Source of the DNA: JBBINE01 sp037444025
Lineage (GTDB): Bacteria; Patescibacteriota; Minisyncoccia; UBA6257; HR35
NCBI GenBank assembly: GCA_037444025.1
Contig: JBBINE010000010.1
Span: 1 to 32,300, forward strand
Direction: 5' to 3'
Length of the DNA: 32,300 nt
Notes under the pieces: generated by a model
What the model saw: only the letters and a program-made list of their open reading frames with translations
What the model was told of the DNA's origin: nothing
The model's database searches: none
Part shown: in pieces, positions 1 through 7,613 of the stretch
How positions within the stretch are numbered: the first letter of the stretch is position 1
How the letters are laid out: each line of letters opens with the position of its first letter
Translations under genes and position numbers: made by a program

Positions 1-265
1 AACTTCTGACGGTGGTTATATAGTGGTAGGATACACAGATAGTTTTGGAGCAGGTAATTATGATCTTTTCCTCGTTAAACTTGATTCTTCAGGTAACATC
101 AATAATTGTTCAGCAGTTTCTTCAGTTTCACCTACAGTGTCTTCTATTACACCTACAATAAGCAGTGTATCACCTTCAGTAAGTTCTGTTTCTCCTACTA
201 TTAACACTCCTTCACCTTCAATCTCTTCAGTTACACCTACAAGTACTACTCAATGCCAACTATAG
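1..265 (+). CDS. Repeat protein with S/T/P heptad tail, C-terminal part only
   Basis: The reading frame is open from base 2, so the start lies outside the window; a GTG at 23 is internal. The visible part begins with TSDGGYIVVGYT and continues through a D-L-F-L-V-K-L-D-S-S-G-N stretch. This is the typical second half of a DGGYIVAG-type (delta-60 or beta-propeller-blade-like) extracellular repeat. After Cys29 (counted from the GTG) come about six seven-residue units of the form S-S-V-S-P-T-V, then the end TQCQL. Such tails are usually exposed linkers or glycosylated stalks; that role is inference. A relative with the same architecture lies at 8455-8853. No membrane span or sorting motif is visible in this fragment. 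The function is unknown; a secreted or surface protein is the most likely class. Confidence 0.6.
   Translation, partial: TSDGGYIVVGYTDSFGAGNYDLFLVKLDSSGNINNCSAVSSVSPTVSSITPTISSVSPSVSSVSPTINTPSPSISSVTPTSTTQCQL
119..244 (+). repeat. Degenerate 21-base (7-codon) S/T/P repeat, about six units
   Basis: The units read SSVSPTV, SSITPTI, SSVSPSV, SSVSPTI, NTPSPSI and SSVTPTS, back to back in the reading frame. At the DNA level they are imperfect 21-base copies sharing tct-tc-gt-tc-cct-ac patterns. They form the low-complexity tail of the protein at 1-265. Confidence 0.7.
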
Positions 266-269
266 CACA

Positions 270-285
270 TTTTTTAATTAAAAAA
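270..285. terminator. AT-only palindrome between converging genes, possible weak bidirectional terminator
   Basis: TTTTTTAATTAAAAAA is a perfect 16-base palindrome just after the stop of the protein at 1-265 and before the end of the converging recombinase gene. There is no GC stem, so a hairpin would be weak. Its position between two converging genes is the main reason to call it. Confidence 0.35.
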
Positions 286-322
286 TAACCTTATTTAATT
301 TAAATTTCACTTACTTTCTCAT

Positions 323-1207
323 TTATTTAACTTTTCTTCTTCTTCCGTGAAAAGCTTGATGAATTTCTTTGAGTTCTTTATTTGTTAAATGAGTATAAAT
401 TTGAGTCGTTTGTAAATTTTTATGCCCCAAAAGCATTTGGATTGCTCTTAAATCTGCTCCTGCTCTTAGAAGATCAGTAGCAAAGGAATGTCTGAGGGTG
501 TGGGGTGTAATTTTTTTTAAAATTCCGGATTTTTTAGTATAGAATTTTATTAATTTTTGTACACCCCTAGGTGTAATTCTTGTTAGATTTTTGTATTTAC
601 TTAAATTGATAAAAAGAGCAGGATTGGTATCATTTCTTTTTTCGAGATATTTTTTCAAGTAATATTTTGCCGCTGGTGATAAAAAAACTAATCTTATTTT
701 TCCACCCTTACCTTTGATACTTATTTCGCCTTTGTCTATATCTATATCTCTGTTTAAAGAACAAATTTCTGATACCCTTAAACCTGTACTAAATAGAGTT
801 TCTAAAAAAGCTCTGTCTCTTAAAGACTTTAAATTTTCTCCTTGAGCCGAGTTGATTAATTTGTCAATTTCTTCATCGTTTAAAACCGTTATTTCTCTTT
901 CTGGTGTTTTAGGTAGTTCAATAAGACCTGGTTCATATATATTGATATTCTTTTTTTGTAAAAATTTTAAAAAATTTCTTAAGACAATAAGATAATAAGA
1001 TTGAGTTTTCAAGCTTAGATTTCTTTTATTTAGAAAAATTCTAAAATTATAAACTACTTCGCCGTCAATAGTTTTCTTTTTTTGTTCTTCAAGCCATTTC
1101 AAGAAAAAATTAATTTTTCTTATATATTCTTTGACTGTTTTGCTGCTTCTACCCTTTTCAATTAAAAGATAATTTTCAAATTGCTCTAAATAAGGTCTAA
1201 ATTCCAT
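323..1207 (-). CDS. xerD: Tyrosine recombinase of the XerC/XerD type
   Basis: This 294-residue protein has the length and two-domain layout of XerC/XerD, which resolve chromosome dimers at dif sites during division. An N-terminal SAM-like DNA-binding domain covers about residues 1-95 and the catalytic domain about 105-290. All catalytic residues are visible: Arg144 in STGLRVSE, Lys167 in GKGGK, His236 and Arg239 in HTLRH, His262 in LLGHKN and the nucleophile Tyr271 in QIYTHLT. The gene is divergent from rpsO. Nothing nearby looks like an integrated element, so a housekeeping Xer is preferred over a phage integrase. CPR bacteria often carry a single Xer protein, so the C or D label is uncertain. 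Confidence 0.9.
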   Translation of the reverse strand: MEFRPYLEQFENYLLIEKGRSSKTVKEYIRKINFFLKWLEEQKKKTIDGEVVYNFRIFLNKRNLSLKTQSYYLIVLRNFLKFLQKKNINIYEPGLIELPKTPEREITVLNDEEIDKLINSAQGENLKSLRDRAFLETLFSTGLRVSEICSLNRDIDIDKGEISIKGKGGKIRLVFLSPAAKYYLKKYLEKRNDTNPALFINLSKYKNLTRITPRGVQKLIKFYTKKSGILKKITPHTLRHSFATDLLRAGADLRAIQMLLGHKNLQTTQIYTHLTNKELKEIHQAFHGRRRKVK

Positions 1208-1228
1208 TTTTAAAATCTTTAAGTTCTA

Positions 1229-1237
1229 TGGTATAAT
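1229..1237 (+). promoter_or_regulatory. Extended -10 promoter of rpsO, near-leaderless
   Basis: TGGTATAAT matches an extended -10 element (TGn plus TATAAT). The rpsO ATG begins at 1249, only 11 bases after the box, so the transcript would carry about 4-6 leader bases and no ribosome binding site. I see no good -35 hexamer at the usual distance. Confidence 0.7.
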
Positions 1238-1248
1238 AATATTATATT

Positions 1249-1512
1249 ATGAGCAAGGTAAAAGAAAAAATAAAAGAAATAATATCAAAATACGGGAAAA
1301 ATGAGAATGATACCGGTAGTCCTGAAATCCAGATTGCTATTTTGACAGAAGAAGTTTTAAATATTACCGAACATTTAAAAAAAAACAAACAAGACAGACA
1401 TTCGAAAAGAGCTTTGATTTTAAAATTAGCTCACAGAAAAAAGCTGCTTAATTATCTAAAGAAAAAATCGATTTCTAGATACAATAAAATTGTTAACTTA
1501 CTTAATCTATGA
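1249..1512 (+). CDS. rpsO: Ribosomal protein S15 (uS15)
   Basis: This 87-residue protein matches S15 in length and in its hallmarks, including NDTGSPEIQIA near residues 20-30, the HxxDRHSKRAL stretch and the C-terminal LLNYLKKK helix. S15 binds the 16S central domain early in 30S assembly. It is the first gene of a run rpsO - NYN gene - pnp. The rpsO-pnp pairing is conserved across bacteria and often involves S15 or PNPase autoregulation through the mRNA leader, but the leader here is probably too short for that. The stop overlaps the next start as ATGA at 1509-1512, so translation is likely coupled. Confidence 0.96.
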   Translation: MSKVKEKIKEIISKYGKNENDTGSPEIQIAILTEEVLNITEHLKKNKQDRHSKRALILKLAHRKKLLNYLKKKSISRYNKIVNLLNL

Positions 1513-2012
1513 ATCCCTTTTCTAGAGAAAGTCAAAGAGTAAATATTTTTATCGATACTCAAAATATATATCATTCGGCTAAGAATCTTTATGACAGGAA
1601 AGTTGATTTTAAAAAATTAATTGACATTCTTACTGGAAATAGAAATTTGATTAGAGCCTTTGCTTATGTGATAAAATCTGATTATCCCTCAAAGGAGATT
1701 GATTTTTTTGACGCTTTAATCTCTCAAGGTCTTTATTTAAGAATTAAAGAATTACAAACATATCCCGATGGCAGCAAAAAGGCTGATTGGGATGTAGGTA
1801 TTGCCGTGGATGTTATTAGGTATAGTTCTTTGGTTGATGTAATTATTTTGGTTACAGGAGATGGTGATTTTTATCATTTAGTAGAATTTTTACAGAACCA
1901 AGGAAAACAAGTTGAAATAGGAGGCTTTGCTCAAACAACCTCTGTTAAACTTAAAGAAATAGCTGATTTTTATTACGATCTTGGTGATTTTGAAAATATT
2001 ATCTTGATTTAA
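1509..2012 (+). CDS. NYN-domain (LabA/DUF88-like) putative ribonuclease
   Basis: This 167-residue protein fits the NYN branch of the PIN-like nuclease fold. The acidic metal-site residues are in place: Asp16 and Asn19 in FIDTQNIY, Asp93, Asp95 and Asp101 in KADWDVGIAVD, and Asp118 and Asp120 in VTGDGDF. NYN proteins are generally RNA-cleaving or RNA-binding enzymes. The gene sits between rpsO and pnp with an ATGA overlap upstream, which suggests a role in RNA processing or decay with PNPase; that role is inference. The whole protein is one domain, without the C-terminal OST-HTH domain of some LabA relatives. The substrate is unknown. Confidence 0.85.
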   Translation: MNPFSRESQRVNIFIDTQNIYHSAKNLYDRKVDFKKLIDILTGNRNLIRAFAYVIKSDYPSKEIDFFDALISQGLYLRIKELQTYPDGSKKADWDVGIAVDVIRYSSLVDVIILVTGDGDFYHLVEFLQNQGKQVEIGGFAQTTSVKLKEIADFYYDLGDFENIILI

Positions 2013-2043
2013 TCTAATTAAAAATTAAGATTAAAATTTTTAT

Positions 2044-4122
2044 ATGAAGTCAAATAAATATTTTTATCAGGGAAATAATTATGAAATAGAATTTGAAATT
2101 AACGATTGGGCTGAAAGGTCCTTGATTTCTCTACTAACCAAAAGTAAAGATACAGTAATTTTAACTGTTATTAATTTAGGAGATGAAATTCCTAATGCCG
2201 ATTTTTTACCTTTGACAATTGACTATGAGGAAAAGTTTTATGCAGGAGGTAAAATTTACGGTGCTCGATTTGTAAGGAGAGAAGGAAGACCTACCATTAC
2301 TTCAATTTTAAATTCAAGAGTTATAGACAGAAGCATTAGACCTCTGTTTCCTCCAGATTTTAAAAGACAGACTAGTATTATTAATACTGTTCTTTCTTAT
2401 GACCCCCAGAGTGACCCAGCTCTTTTGGCACTTTTGGGAACGTCTTTTGGAATTAGATATTTACAACTTCCTTTTATAAATACTTTAGCAGCTATCAGAG
2501 TAGGCTATGATGAAAAAGGATGGAGAATAAATCCCGAAATTGATATTAGAGGAGGGCTAAAAGGAGAACTTTTTCTCTCGGGAACCAAAAATAAAATTAA
2601 TATGATTGAATTTGAAGGGATAAATATTAAAGAAAAAGAAATATTAGAAGGTATTAAAATAGGCTTAGAAGAGATTAAAAAAATAGTTAACTTTATTGAT
2701 AATAGTTTACCTTTTTCAGACAAAAAAATTGATTTTGATAATTCTCTTTACCAAGAAGCAGAAAAACTTCTGGAAGAATTTTTAGATAAAAATAAAATTG
2801 AGATTAAAAAAGTTTTATTTAATAGTCAAGAAGGAGACAAAGCCTGGGGAGACGTTTTCGAGCTTTTAAAAAATGAAAATTTTGAAGATAAACAAGCCTA
2901 TGTTTTTTCAGCTTTACAAAAAAAATTCAAAAAAATTTTTCAACAAACAGTTTTATCCGATAAAATACGTCCTGATGGAAGAAAACTTGATGAAATTAGA
3001 AATTTGTCTATGGAAATTGATCTACTTCCTCGGGTTCATGGTTCAGCTCTTTTTAGAAGAGGTTTAACTCATATTCTAAGTACTGTTACTTTAGCTGGAC
3101 CAGGAGAAGAATTAGTTTTAAGAGAAATTGAATACGAGGGGATTAAAAGTTTTATTCATCATTATAACTTTCCTCCTTATTCTACAGGAGAAATTGGCTC
3201 ACCTAAAGCTCCTTCTCGTCGAGAGATAGGTCATGGAGAACTCGCTGAAAAAGCTTTAAGAAATTTAATTCCTTCTCAAGATGTTTTTCCTTACACCATT
3301 AGAGTAGTATCGGATGTTTTAAGTTCTAACGGCTCTACTTCAATGGGTTCAGTTTGCGGTAGTTCTTTAGCTTTGATGGCAGCAGGGGTTCCTTTAGATC
3401 AACATATTTCTGGAATTAGTATCGGTTTGGTTTACGAAGATGATAATAATTACGAACTTTTAACCGATATTCAAGGACCTGAAGATTTTTTTGGGGCTAT
3501 GGATTTTAAAATTGCAGGGACAAAAGAAGGTATTACTGCTATTCAACTAGATGTTAAAATAGAAGGTTTGACTATAGAACAAATACTTCGTTCTTTTGAA
3601 CAAGCAAGAAAAGCAAATAATTTTATTTTAGAAAAAATGAATCAAACTATTTCTAAACCTCAAAAGCTTAGTCCTTTTGCTCCCAGGGTTATTTCTTTTA
3701 AAGTTGATCCTTTGAAAATTGGTTTAATTATAGGCAGTGGAGGTAAAACCATAAATGAGATTATTGAAAATACTAATACCAAAATCACTATAAATCCGGA
3801 TGGGTTAATTTATATTATTGGAGAAGAGGGTGATATCAATTTAGCTAAAAATTTAATTAAAATAATAAGTGGAGAGTTAAAATTAGGAGAGGTAGTAAAA
3901 GGGAAAGTAGTTAAAATTTTGCCCTTTGGAGCTGTGTTAGAATTAGCTCCCCAAAAAACAGCCTTTTTACATATTTCAGAAATAGCTAACAAAAAAATTA
4001 CCAATATTGAAGAGGAAATAAAAGTTGGAGATGAAGTTGATGTTTCTATTAAAGAAATTGATGAGCGTGGTAGAGTTTATGTTTCTTTAAAAAATGCCAG
4101 GAGACAAGAAGGTAAAATATAA
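2044..4122 (+). CDS. pnp: Polyribonucleotide nucleotidyltransferase (PNPase)
   Basis: PNPase degrades RNA 3' to 5' by phosphorolysis and is a core exoribonuclease. The 692 residues cover the full layout: first RNase PH domain about 10-215, a helical linker, second RNase PH domain about 305-535, KH domain about 545-605 with GSGGKT at 564-569, and S1 domain about 612-686. In the second core the phosphate-binding GSTSMGS (430-436) and the metal-site Asp481 and Asp487 are present, so the enzyme looks active. It lies 31 bases after the NYN gene and its end overlaps the next gene by 29 bases. Confidence 0.97.
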   Translation: MKSNKYFYQGNNYEIEFEINDWAERSLISLLTKSKDTVILTVINLGDEIPNADFLPLTIDYEEKFYAGGKIYGARFVRREGRPTITSILNSRVIDRSIRPLFPPDFKRQTSIINTVLSYDPQSDPALLALLGTSFGIRYLQLPFINTLAAIRVGYDEKGWRINPEIDIRGGLKGELFLSGTKNKINMIEFEGINIKEKEILEGIKIGLEEIKKIVNFIDNSLPFSDKKIDFDNSLYQEAEKLLEEFLDKNKIEIKKVLFNSQEGDKAWGDVFELLKNENFEDKQAYVFSALQKKFKKIFQQTVLSDKIRPDGRKLDEIRNLSMEIDLLPRVHGSALFRRGLTHILSTVTLAGPGEELVLREIEYEGIKSFIHHYNFPPYSTGEIGSPKAPSRREIGHGELAEKALRNLIPSQDVFPYTIRVVSDVLSSNGSTSMGSVCGSSLALMAAGVPLDQHISGISIGLVYEDDNNYELLTDIQGPEDFFGAMDFKIAGTKEGITAIQLDVKIEGLTIEQILRSFEQARKANNFILEKMNQTISKPQKLSPFAPRVISFKVDPLKIGLIIGSGGKTINEIIENTNTKITINPDGLIYIIGEEGDINLAKNLIKIISGELKLGEVVKGKVVKILPFGAVLELAPQKTAFLHISEIANKKITNIEEEIKVGDEVDVSIKEIDERGRVYVSLKNARRQEGKI

Positions 4123-5824
4123 ATTTATAAAAGCAGAAGATTTAATAAAAGAAACTGAAGGACAGATTTTAGAAAAAGAGGTTAAAGAAGACCAAGGTAT
4201 TAAAATTGAAAATATTACCAAAATTGAATCTGTGCCTTCAGAAAAGAAAAATATTCCAGAAATTCCTTCCGAAGCTCCCAAAGTTATACCGCCTCAAAGT
4301 ATCGACTTGCAAAAAGAGAATGAACCTGTTTTAGTTTACGATGTGGAAAAAGATTTATCACCGAAAGAAGAAAATTTAGATTTTATTCCTCAAGAAGGAG
4401 TGGTTGATTTATCTGCTTTTTCGGAAACTCCATCGTTAAAAAGATCTTCTCCAGAAACACCCCTATCTTCACCACCCTCCGACCTTCAAAATATCTCCCA
4501 AAATAAATTAAAAGATTTTTCTAAAGAAATTCTATCTTTTTCTTCTTCACCTATAAAAGAAGAAACAAGCGAAAAAGAAAAAGTTTCATCTTTGTTTAAA
4601 TTTAAGCTTCCTTCTTTTAATCTTTATTATTTCGTTATTCCTTTAGTTATTTTGATGATGGGAGTAGGAGGTTTTTTACTGTTTAACAAATTAAACAGAC
4701 AAACTAAAAAATCAAATGAATTATTAACCCAAGGGACTAAAGAAGTAGTTGATTTTACCCTAAAAGAAACCTCTTCTCAATCGTTAACTGAAAATTACTT
4801 GCAAGGCTTTCTTCAAACTTCAAGTGAAATCATAACTTTTAAAACATCAACCGAATCAGTTTCTAGCTCAGAAGAAACTTCTACAAAAGAATTTTTGCCC
4901 CAGACATCAACTGATTCTTCTTTAAAATCTTTTTTCGATTTTTTGTCTACCTTTAGTGGTAAAACTAGTGATTCTTTAGAAATTTCCACTTTAACTTCTG
5001 AATCTATAACTACTTCTTCTTTTTTTGAAAAGTCAACTTCTGTAATTTCTCTATCTACCGAAACCCAAACCACATCAAAATCCTCTACTATTTCTAAACC
5101 AACTACTACTAAAAAATCAATAAAAATTAAACTAGAAAACCAAAAAACTACTACTTCTATCACTTCTTCATCAGATCTACCTACTACTAGTCAAACTTTA
5201 CAAAGCACGACTACGCCTTATCAAACCTCAACTGCTAATCATTTTGAGGTCGAAGAAAATAAAGAGATTTTAAGTTTAAAAGAAATAGGAATTTTTAATA
5301 ATTTTTTTCTCTACAAAATTAGCCTCAAAAGCTTAGATTTATCTAATTTCAATGAAGAATTACAAAAATTTCTCTTGAAACAAGAATTTAATGATTCTAT
5401 TTATTTGATAAAGTTTCTTTATAACGAAAATTATATTTCTACTGATTTAGTTTATAATTATTTTATCAATCATCCCGAAATTAAGAAGTTTATTGAAGAA
5501 TATGCTTTTTTGATGTATTATTCCTATAGTAGAAAATATCCAGTTGTTATTTTTAAGATAAAAAATGTTGATAAAGTAAAAACAATTAATGAAAAATGGG
5601 AAAAATCTAATATGGTTAAAGATTTAAGTTCTCTTTTTTGGCAAATGGATCCTGGTAAACCAACTCAAAATAATTTTATTTCGAAGAAATTTAAAAATTA
5701 TTCTTACCGGATGTTAAATTTTTCTAATAATTATCAATTAATTTGGGCATTAGAAAAAAATTATTTGATATATACTTCAAGTGAAGCAGCCATTAAAAAA
5801 ATTTTTTCTTCTGTTAAGATATAA
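4094..5824 (+). CDS. Single-span membrane protein with S/T-rich outer linker, unknown function
   Basis: This 576-residue protein has four regions: an acidic, Pro/Glu/Lys-rich cytoplasmic part (about 1-170), one membrane span (about 177-198, LYYFVIPLVILMMGVGGFLL), a long Ser/Thr-rich outer linker (about 205-385) and a folded C-terminal domain (about 395-576). That domain ends in a pattern of the form LIWALEKNYLIYTSSEAAIKK, which I recall from uncharacterised CPR membrane proteins. No catalytic motif is recognised. The chosen ATG lies inside pnp (29-base overlap); the next Met is in the membrane span, so this or a non-ATG start must be used. It is co-directional with pnp and the zinc-finger gene that follows 10 bases later. 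Function not assigned. Confidence 0.75.
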   Translation: MPGDKKVKYKFIKAEDLIKETEGQILEKEVKEDQGIKIENITKIESVPSEKKNIPEIPSEAPKVIPPQSIDLQKENEPVLVYDVEKDLSPKEENLDFIPQEGVVDLSAFSETPSLKRSSPETPLSSPPSDLQNISQNKLKDFSKEILSFSSSPIKEETSEKEKVSSLFKFKLPSFNLYYFVIPLVILMMGVGGFLLFNKLNRQTKKSNELLTQGTKEVVDFTLKETSSQSLTENYLQGFLQTSSEIITFKTSTESVSSSEETSTKEFLPQTSTDSSLKSFFDFLSTFSGKTSDSLEISTLTSESITTSSFFEKSTSVISLSTETQTTSKSSTISKPTTTKKSIKIKLENQKTTTSITSSSDLPTTSQTLQSTTTPYQTSTANHFEVEENKEILSLKEIGIFNNFFLYKISLKSLDLSNFNEELQKFLLKQEFNDSIYLIKFLYNENYISTDLVYNYFINHPEIKKFIEEYAFLMYYSYSRKYPVVIFKIKNVDKVKTINEKWEKSNMVKDLSSLFWQMDPGKPTQNNFISKKFKNYSYRMLNFSNNYQLIWALEKNYLIYTSSEAAIKKIFSSVKI

Positions 5825-5834
5825 TTATTAAATA

Positions 5835-6164
5835 ATGGATCAAGAAGAAATAAGAAAAAATCTTTTAAAAGAAAAAGAGGAATTAGAACTTATGATTGAA
5901 GATCTAGAAAGGGAAGGTAGAGAATTAATAGTTGAACAAGCAAAAACGCCAGACGAAGAAGCAGACAAGTACGAATTTAAACAAGAATACCATATACAAA
6001 TGGAAAATTTAAAGCAGAGATTAGAAAAAATAAATAAAGCCTTAAAGAAAATTGATTCAGGCGCATATGGTATATGCGAAAAATGTGGTAAAAAAATAGA
6101 AGAAGCTAGATTAAAAATTGATTTAGCTGTCGAGCTTTGTCGTGACTGTGCTTTTAATCTTTAA
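5835..6164 (+). CDS. DksA/TraR-family zinc-finger protein
   Basis: The 109 residues form a long N-terminal helical hairpin (about 1-72) and a C-terminal C4 zinc finger with Cys81, Cys84, Cys102 and Cys105, preceded by the family signature GAYGICEKCG. Members bind the RNA polymerase secondary channel and modulate initiation, often with ppGpp. The acidic residues that DksA uses at the coiled-coil tip are hard to place here: the tip region reads KTPDEEADKYE. A DksA-like regulator is therefore likely but not certain. The last gene of the rpsO cluster, it converges on fmt with an 11-base overlap of coding ends. Confidence 0.85.
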   Translation: MDQEEIRKNLLKEKEELELMIEDLEREGRELIVEQAKTPDEEADKYEFKQEYHIQMENLKQRLEKINKALKKIDSGAYGICEKCGKKIEEARLKIDLAVELCRDCAFNL

Positions 6165-7134
6165 AAATAATTTTTCTAAAGCCATTAAGAAACTCTCTTC
6201 CAGACATTTTTTTTCTTCCTTCTAATTGTACTTCTTTAAGAAAAATAAAAGCATCTTTTATCTTTAAACCTAATTCATTTTTCCATTCAAAAAAAGAACT
6301 AACTTTTATTTTTTTAATTTCCTTGGGTAAATTATTCGGCTCTACTTTGTGAATTTGAAAAATTTTTAATATTTTTTTTATTTCCTTATCGTTTTCTTTG
6401 TGAACTAGATAAATAAAAGTTCCTGGCCAAGGGTTTAGAGCTCGTATTTTTCTTTCCCATAATGAGAGTTCTTCTTCTGGATCAAGAAGGCCATCTTTTT
6501 TATTTATCTTTGAAGTATAAGTTGCTTCATCATCATTTTGAGGTTTAGGAAAGATTTTGTTTTCTAAGTAAGGCATTATTATTTGAGCTAAAACTTTACC
6601 TCCAAGTTTACCTAATTTTTCTTCTAATTCTAAATAAGATTCCTCATTTATTTTTAATTTTTCTTGAATTAAAATTGGTCCATGGTCTACTTTATCATCA
6701 ATAAGAAAAATAGTGATTCCTGTTTCTTTTTCTCCGTTTAATATGGTCTCTCTAATTGGGTTTGCTCCTCTGTATTTAGGTAAAAGAGAGGGATGAATAT
6801 TTATTATTCCTAGCGGAAAAAGAGATATTACTTCTTGAGGGATAATTTTTCCAAAAGAAGCAATAACTCCTGTTAAATTATTAATTTTTTGGCTATGCCC
6901 CAATTCTTTAATTTGATTTTTAAAAATTTCCCAATTTTTTAGTTCTATAACTGGAATTTTTTCTTTTAAACAAAATTCATAAACAGGATTAAGCTTTATT
7001 TTTAGTCCTCTTCCTTGCGGTTTGCCTTTTAAAGTTAAAACTAAAAGAGGTTGATAAGAGTTTATAAATTCTTTAAGAACATAAATAGAAAACATATTCG
7101 AACCAAAGAAGATTAAAGGCAATTTATTTTTCAT
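6154..7134 (-). CDS. fmt: Methionyl-tRNA formyltransferase
   Basis: Fmt formylates Met-tRNA(fMet) with 10-formyl-tetrahydrofolate for translation initiation. From the chosen start MKNKLPLIFFGS (ATG at 7134) the protein has 326 residues, close to the usual 310-320. The catalytic triad Asn112, His114 and Asp150 is visible in INIHPSLLPKYRGANPI and DDKVDHGPIL. A C-terminal OB-like domain follows, with the family's LNPWPGTF motif. A longer reading to 7188 adds 18 lysine-rich residues lying within def and is less likely. The start overlaps the end of def by 11 bases, so the pair is probably coupled. Confidence 0.95.
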   Translation of the reverse strand: MKNKLPLIFFGSNMFSIYVLKEFINSYQPLLVLTLKGKPQGRGLKIKLNPVYEFCLKEKIPVIELKNWEIFKNQIKELGHSQKINNLTGVIASFGKIIPQEVISLFPLGIINIHPSLLPKYRGANPIRETILNGEKETGITIFLIDDKVDHGPILIQEKLKINEESYLELEEKLGKLGGKVLAQIIMPYLENKIFPKPQNDDEATYTSKINKKDGLLDPEEELSLWERKIRALNPWPGTFIYLVHKENDKEIKKILKIFQIHKVEPNNLPKEIKKIKVSSFFEWKNELGLKIKDAFIFLKEVQLEGRKKMSGREFLNGFRKIIFKD

Positions 7135-7585
7135 TTTTATTTTCAATTTTAAATAAATCAGTAGCTTCTTCAATAAAAAGTTTACCATTTAAATGATCGA
7201 TTTCATGCTGAACTATTTGAGCTAAAAGTCCCTCTACTGTTTTTTTCTTCTTTTTTCCCCATAAATCTTGATAACTAATTACAACCTCGGGATATCTTTT
7301 AATGTAGCCAAAAATACCCGGCAGACTTAAACAACCTTCTTCCATTATTTGTTTTTCTCCCTTGAAAGAAACTATTTCAGGATTGATAAAAGTTAATATT
7401 TGACCATTATTTTCAGCAATAAATATTGACAAGTTTTTTCCTATTTGATTAGCAGCTAAACCAACGCCATTAAATTTCATCATTGTTTTTTTCATTTCTT
7501 TTACAATCTCTTTAATTTCTTGATTGATTTCCGTAACGGGCTCTGTTTTTTGTTCTAAAATTTTATCTGGATAGATAATAATCAT
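7124..7585 (-). CDS. def: Peptide deformylase
   Basis: Deformylase removes the formyl group from nascent proteins. Starting at MIIIYPDK (ATG at 7585) gives 153 residues. The three family motifs are intact: GVGLAANQIG with Gln47, EEGCLSLPG with metal ligand Cys85, and QHEIDHLNG with His127, Glu128 and His131. An upstream ATG at 7630 would add 15 residues but would overlap the divergent gene at 7614, so the shorter start is preferred. It is first in a two-gene def-fmt operon, a very common pairing. The 28 bases between this start and the divergent gene must hold both promoters. Confidence 0.95.
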   Translation of the reverse strand: MIIIYPDKILEQKTEPVTEINQEIKEIVKEMKKTMMKFNGVGLAANQIGKNLSIFIAENNGQILTFINPEIVSFKGEKQIMEEGCLSLPGIFGYIKRYPEVVISYQDLWGKKKKKTVEGLLAQIVQHEIDHLNGKLFIEEATDLFKIENKNEK

Positions 7586-7599
7586 ACTAAAGTTTATTT

Positions 7600-7605
7600 T
7601 ATAAT
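7600..7605 (+). promoter_or_regulatory. -10 box of the nuclease-like gene, likely leaderless
   Basis: TATAAT ends 8 bases before the ATG at 7614, so transcription would begin at or within about two bases of the start codon. On the opposite strand TATAAA/TAAAAT-like boxes overlap it and sit 12 or so bases before the def start, so the two divergent promoters appear to overlap. Confidence 0.55.
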
Positions 7606-7613
7606 TAATTTTA

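Noticed and set aside
4813..5163. A 116-residue open frame on the minus strand
   Set aside because: It is the complement of the Ser/Thr-rich linker of the membrane protein at 4094-5824 and has only low-complexity Val/Glu/Ser content.
7124..7188. Longer starts for fmt (7188) and def (7630)
   Set aside because: The extra residues are unlike the families; the def extension would also run into the divergent gene at 7614.
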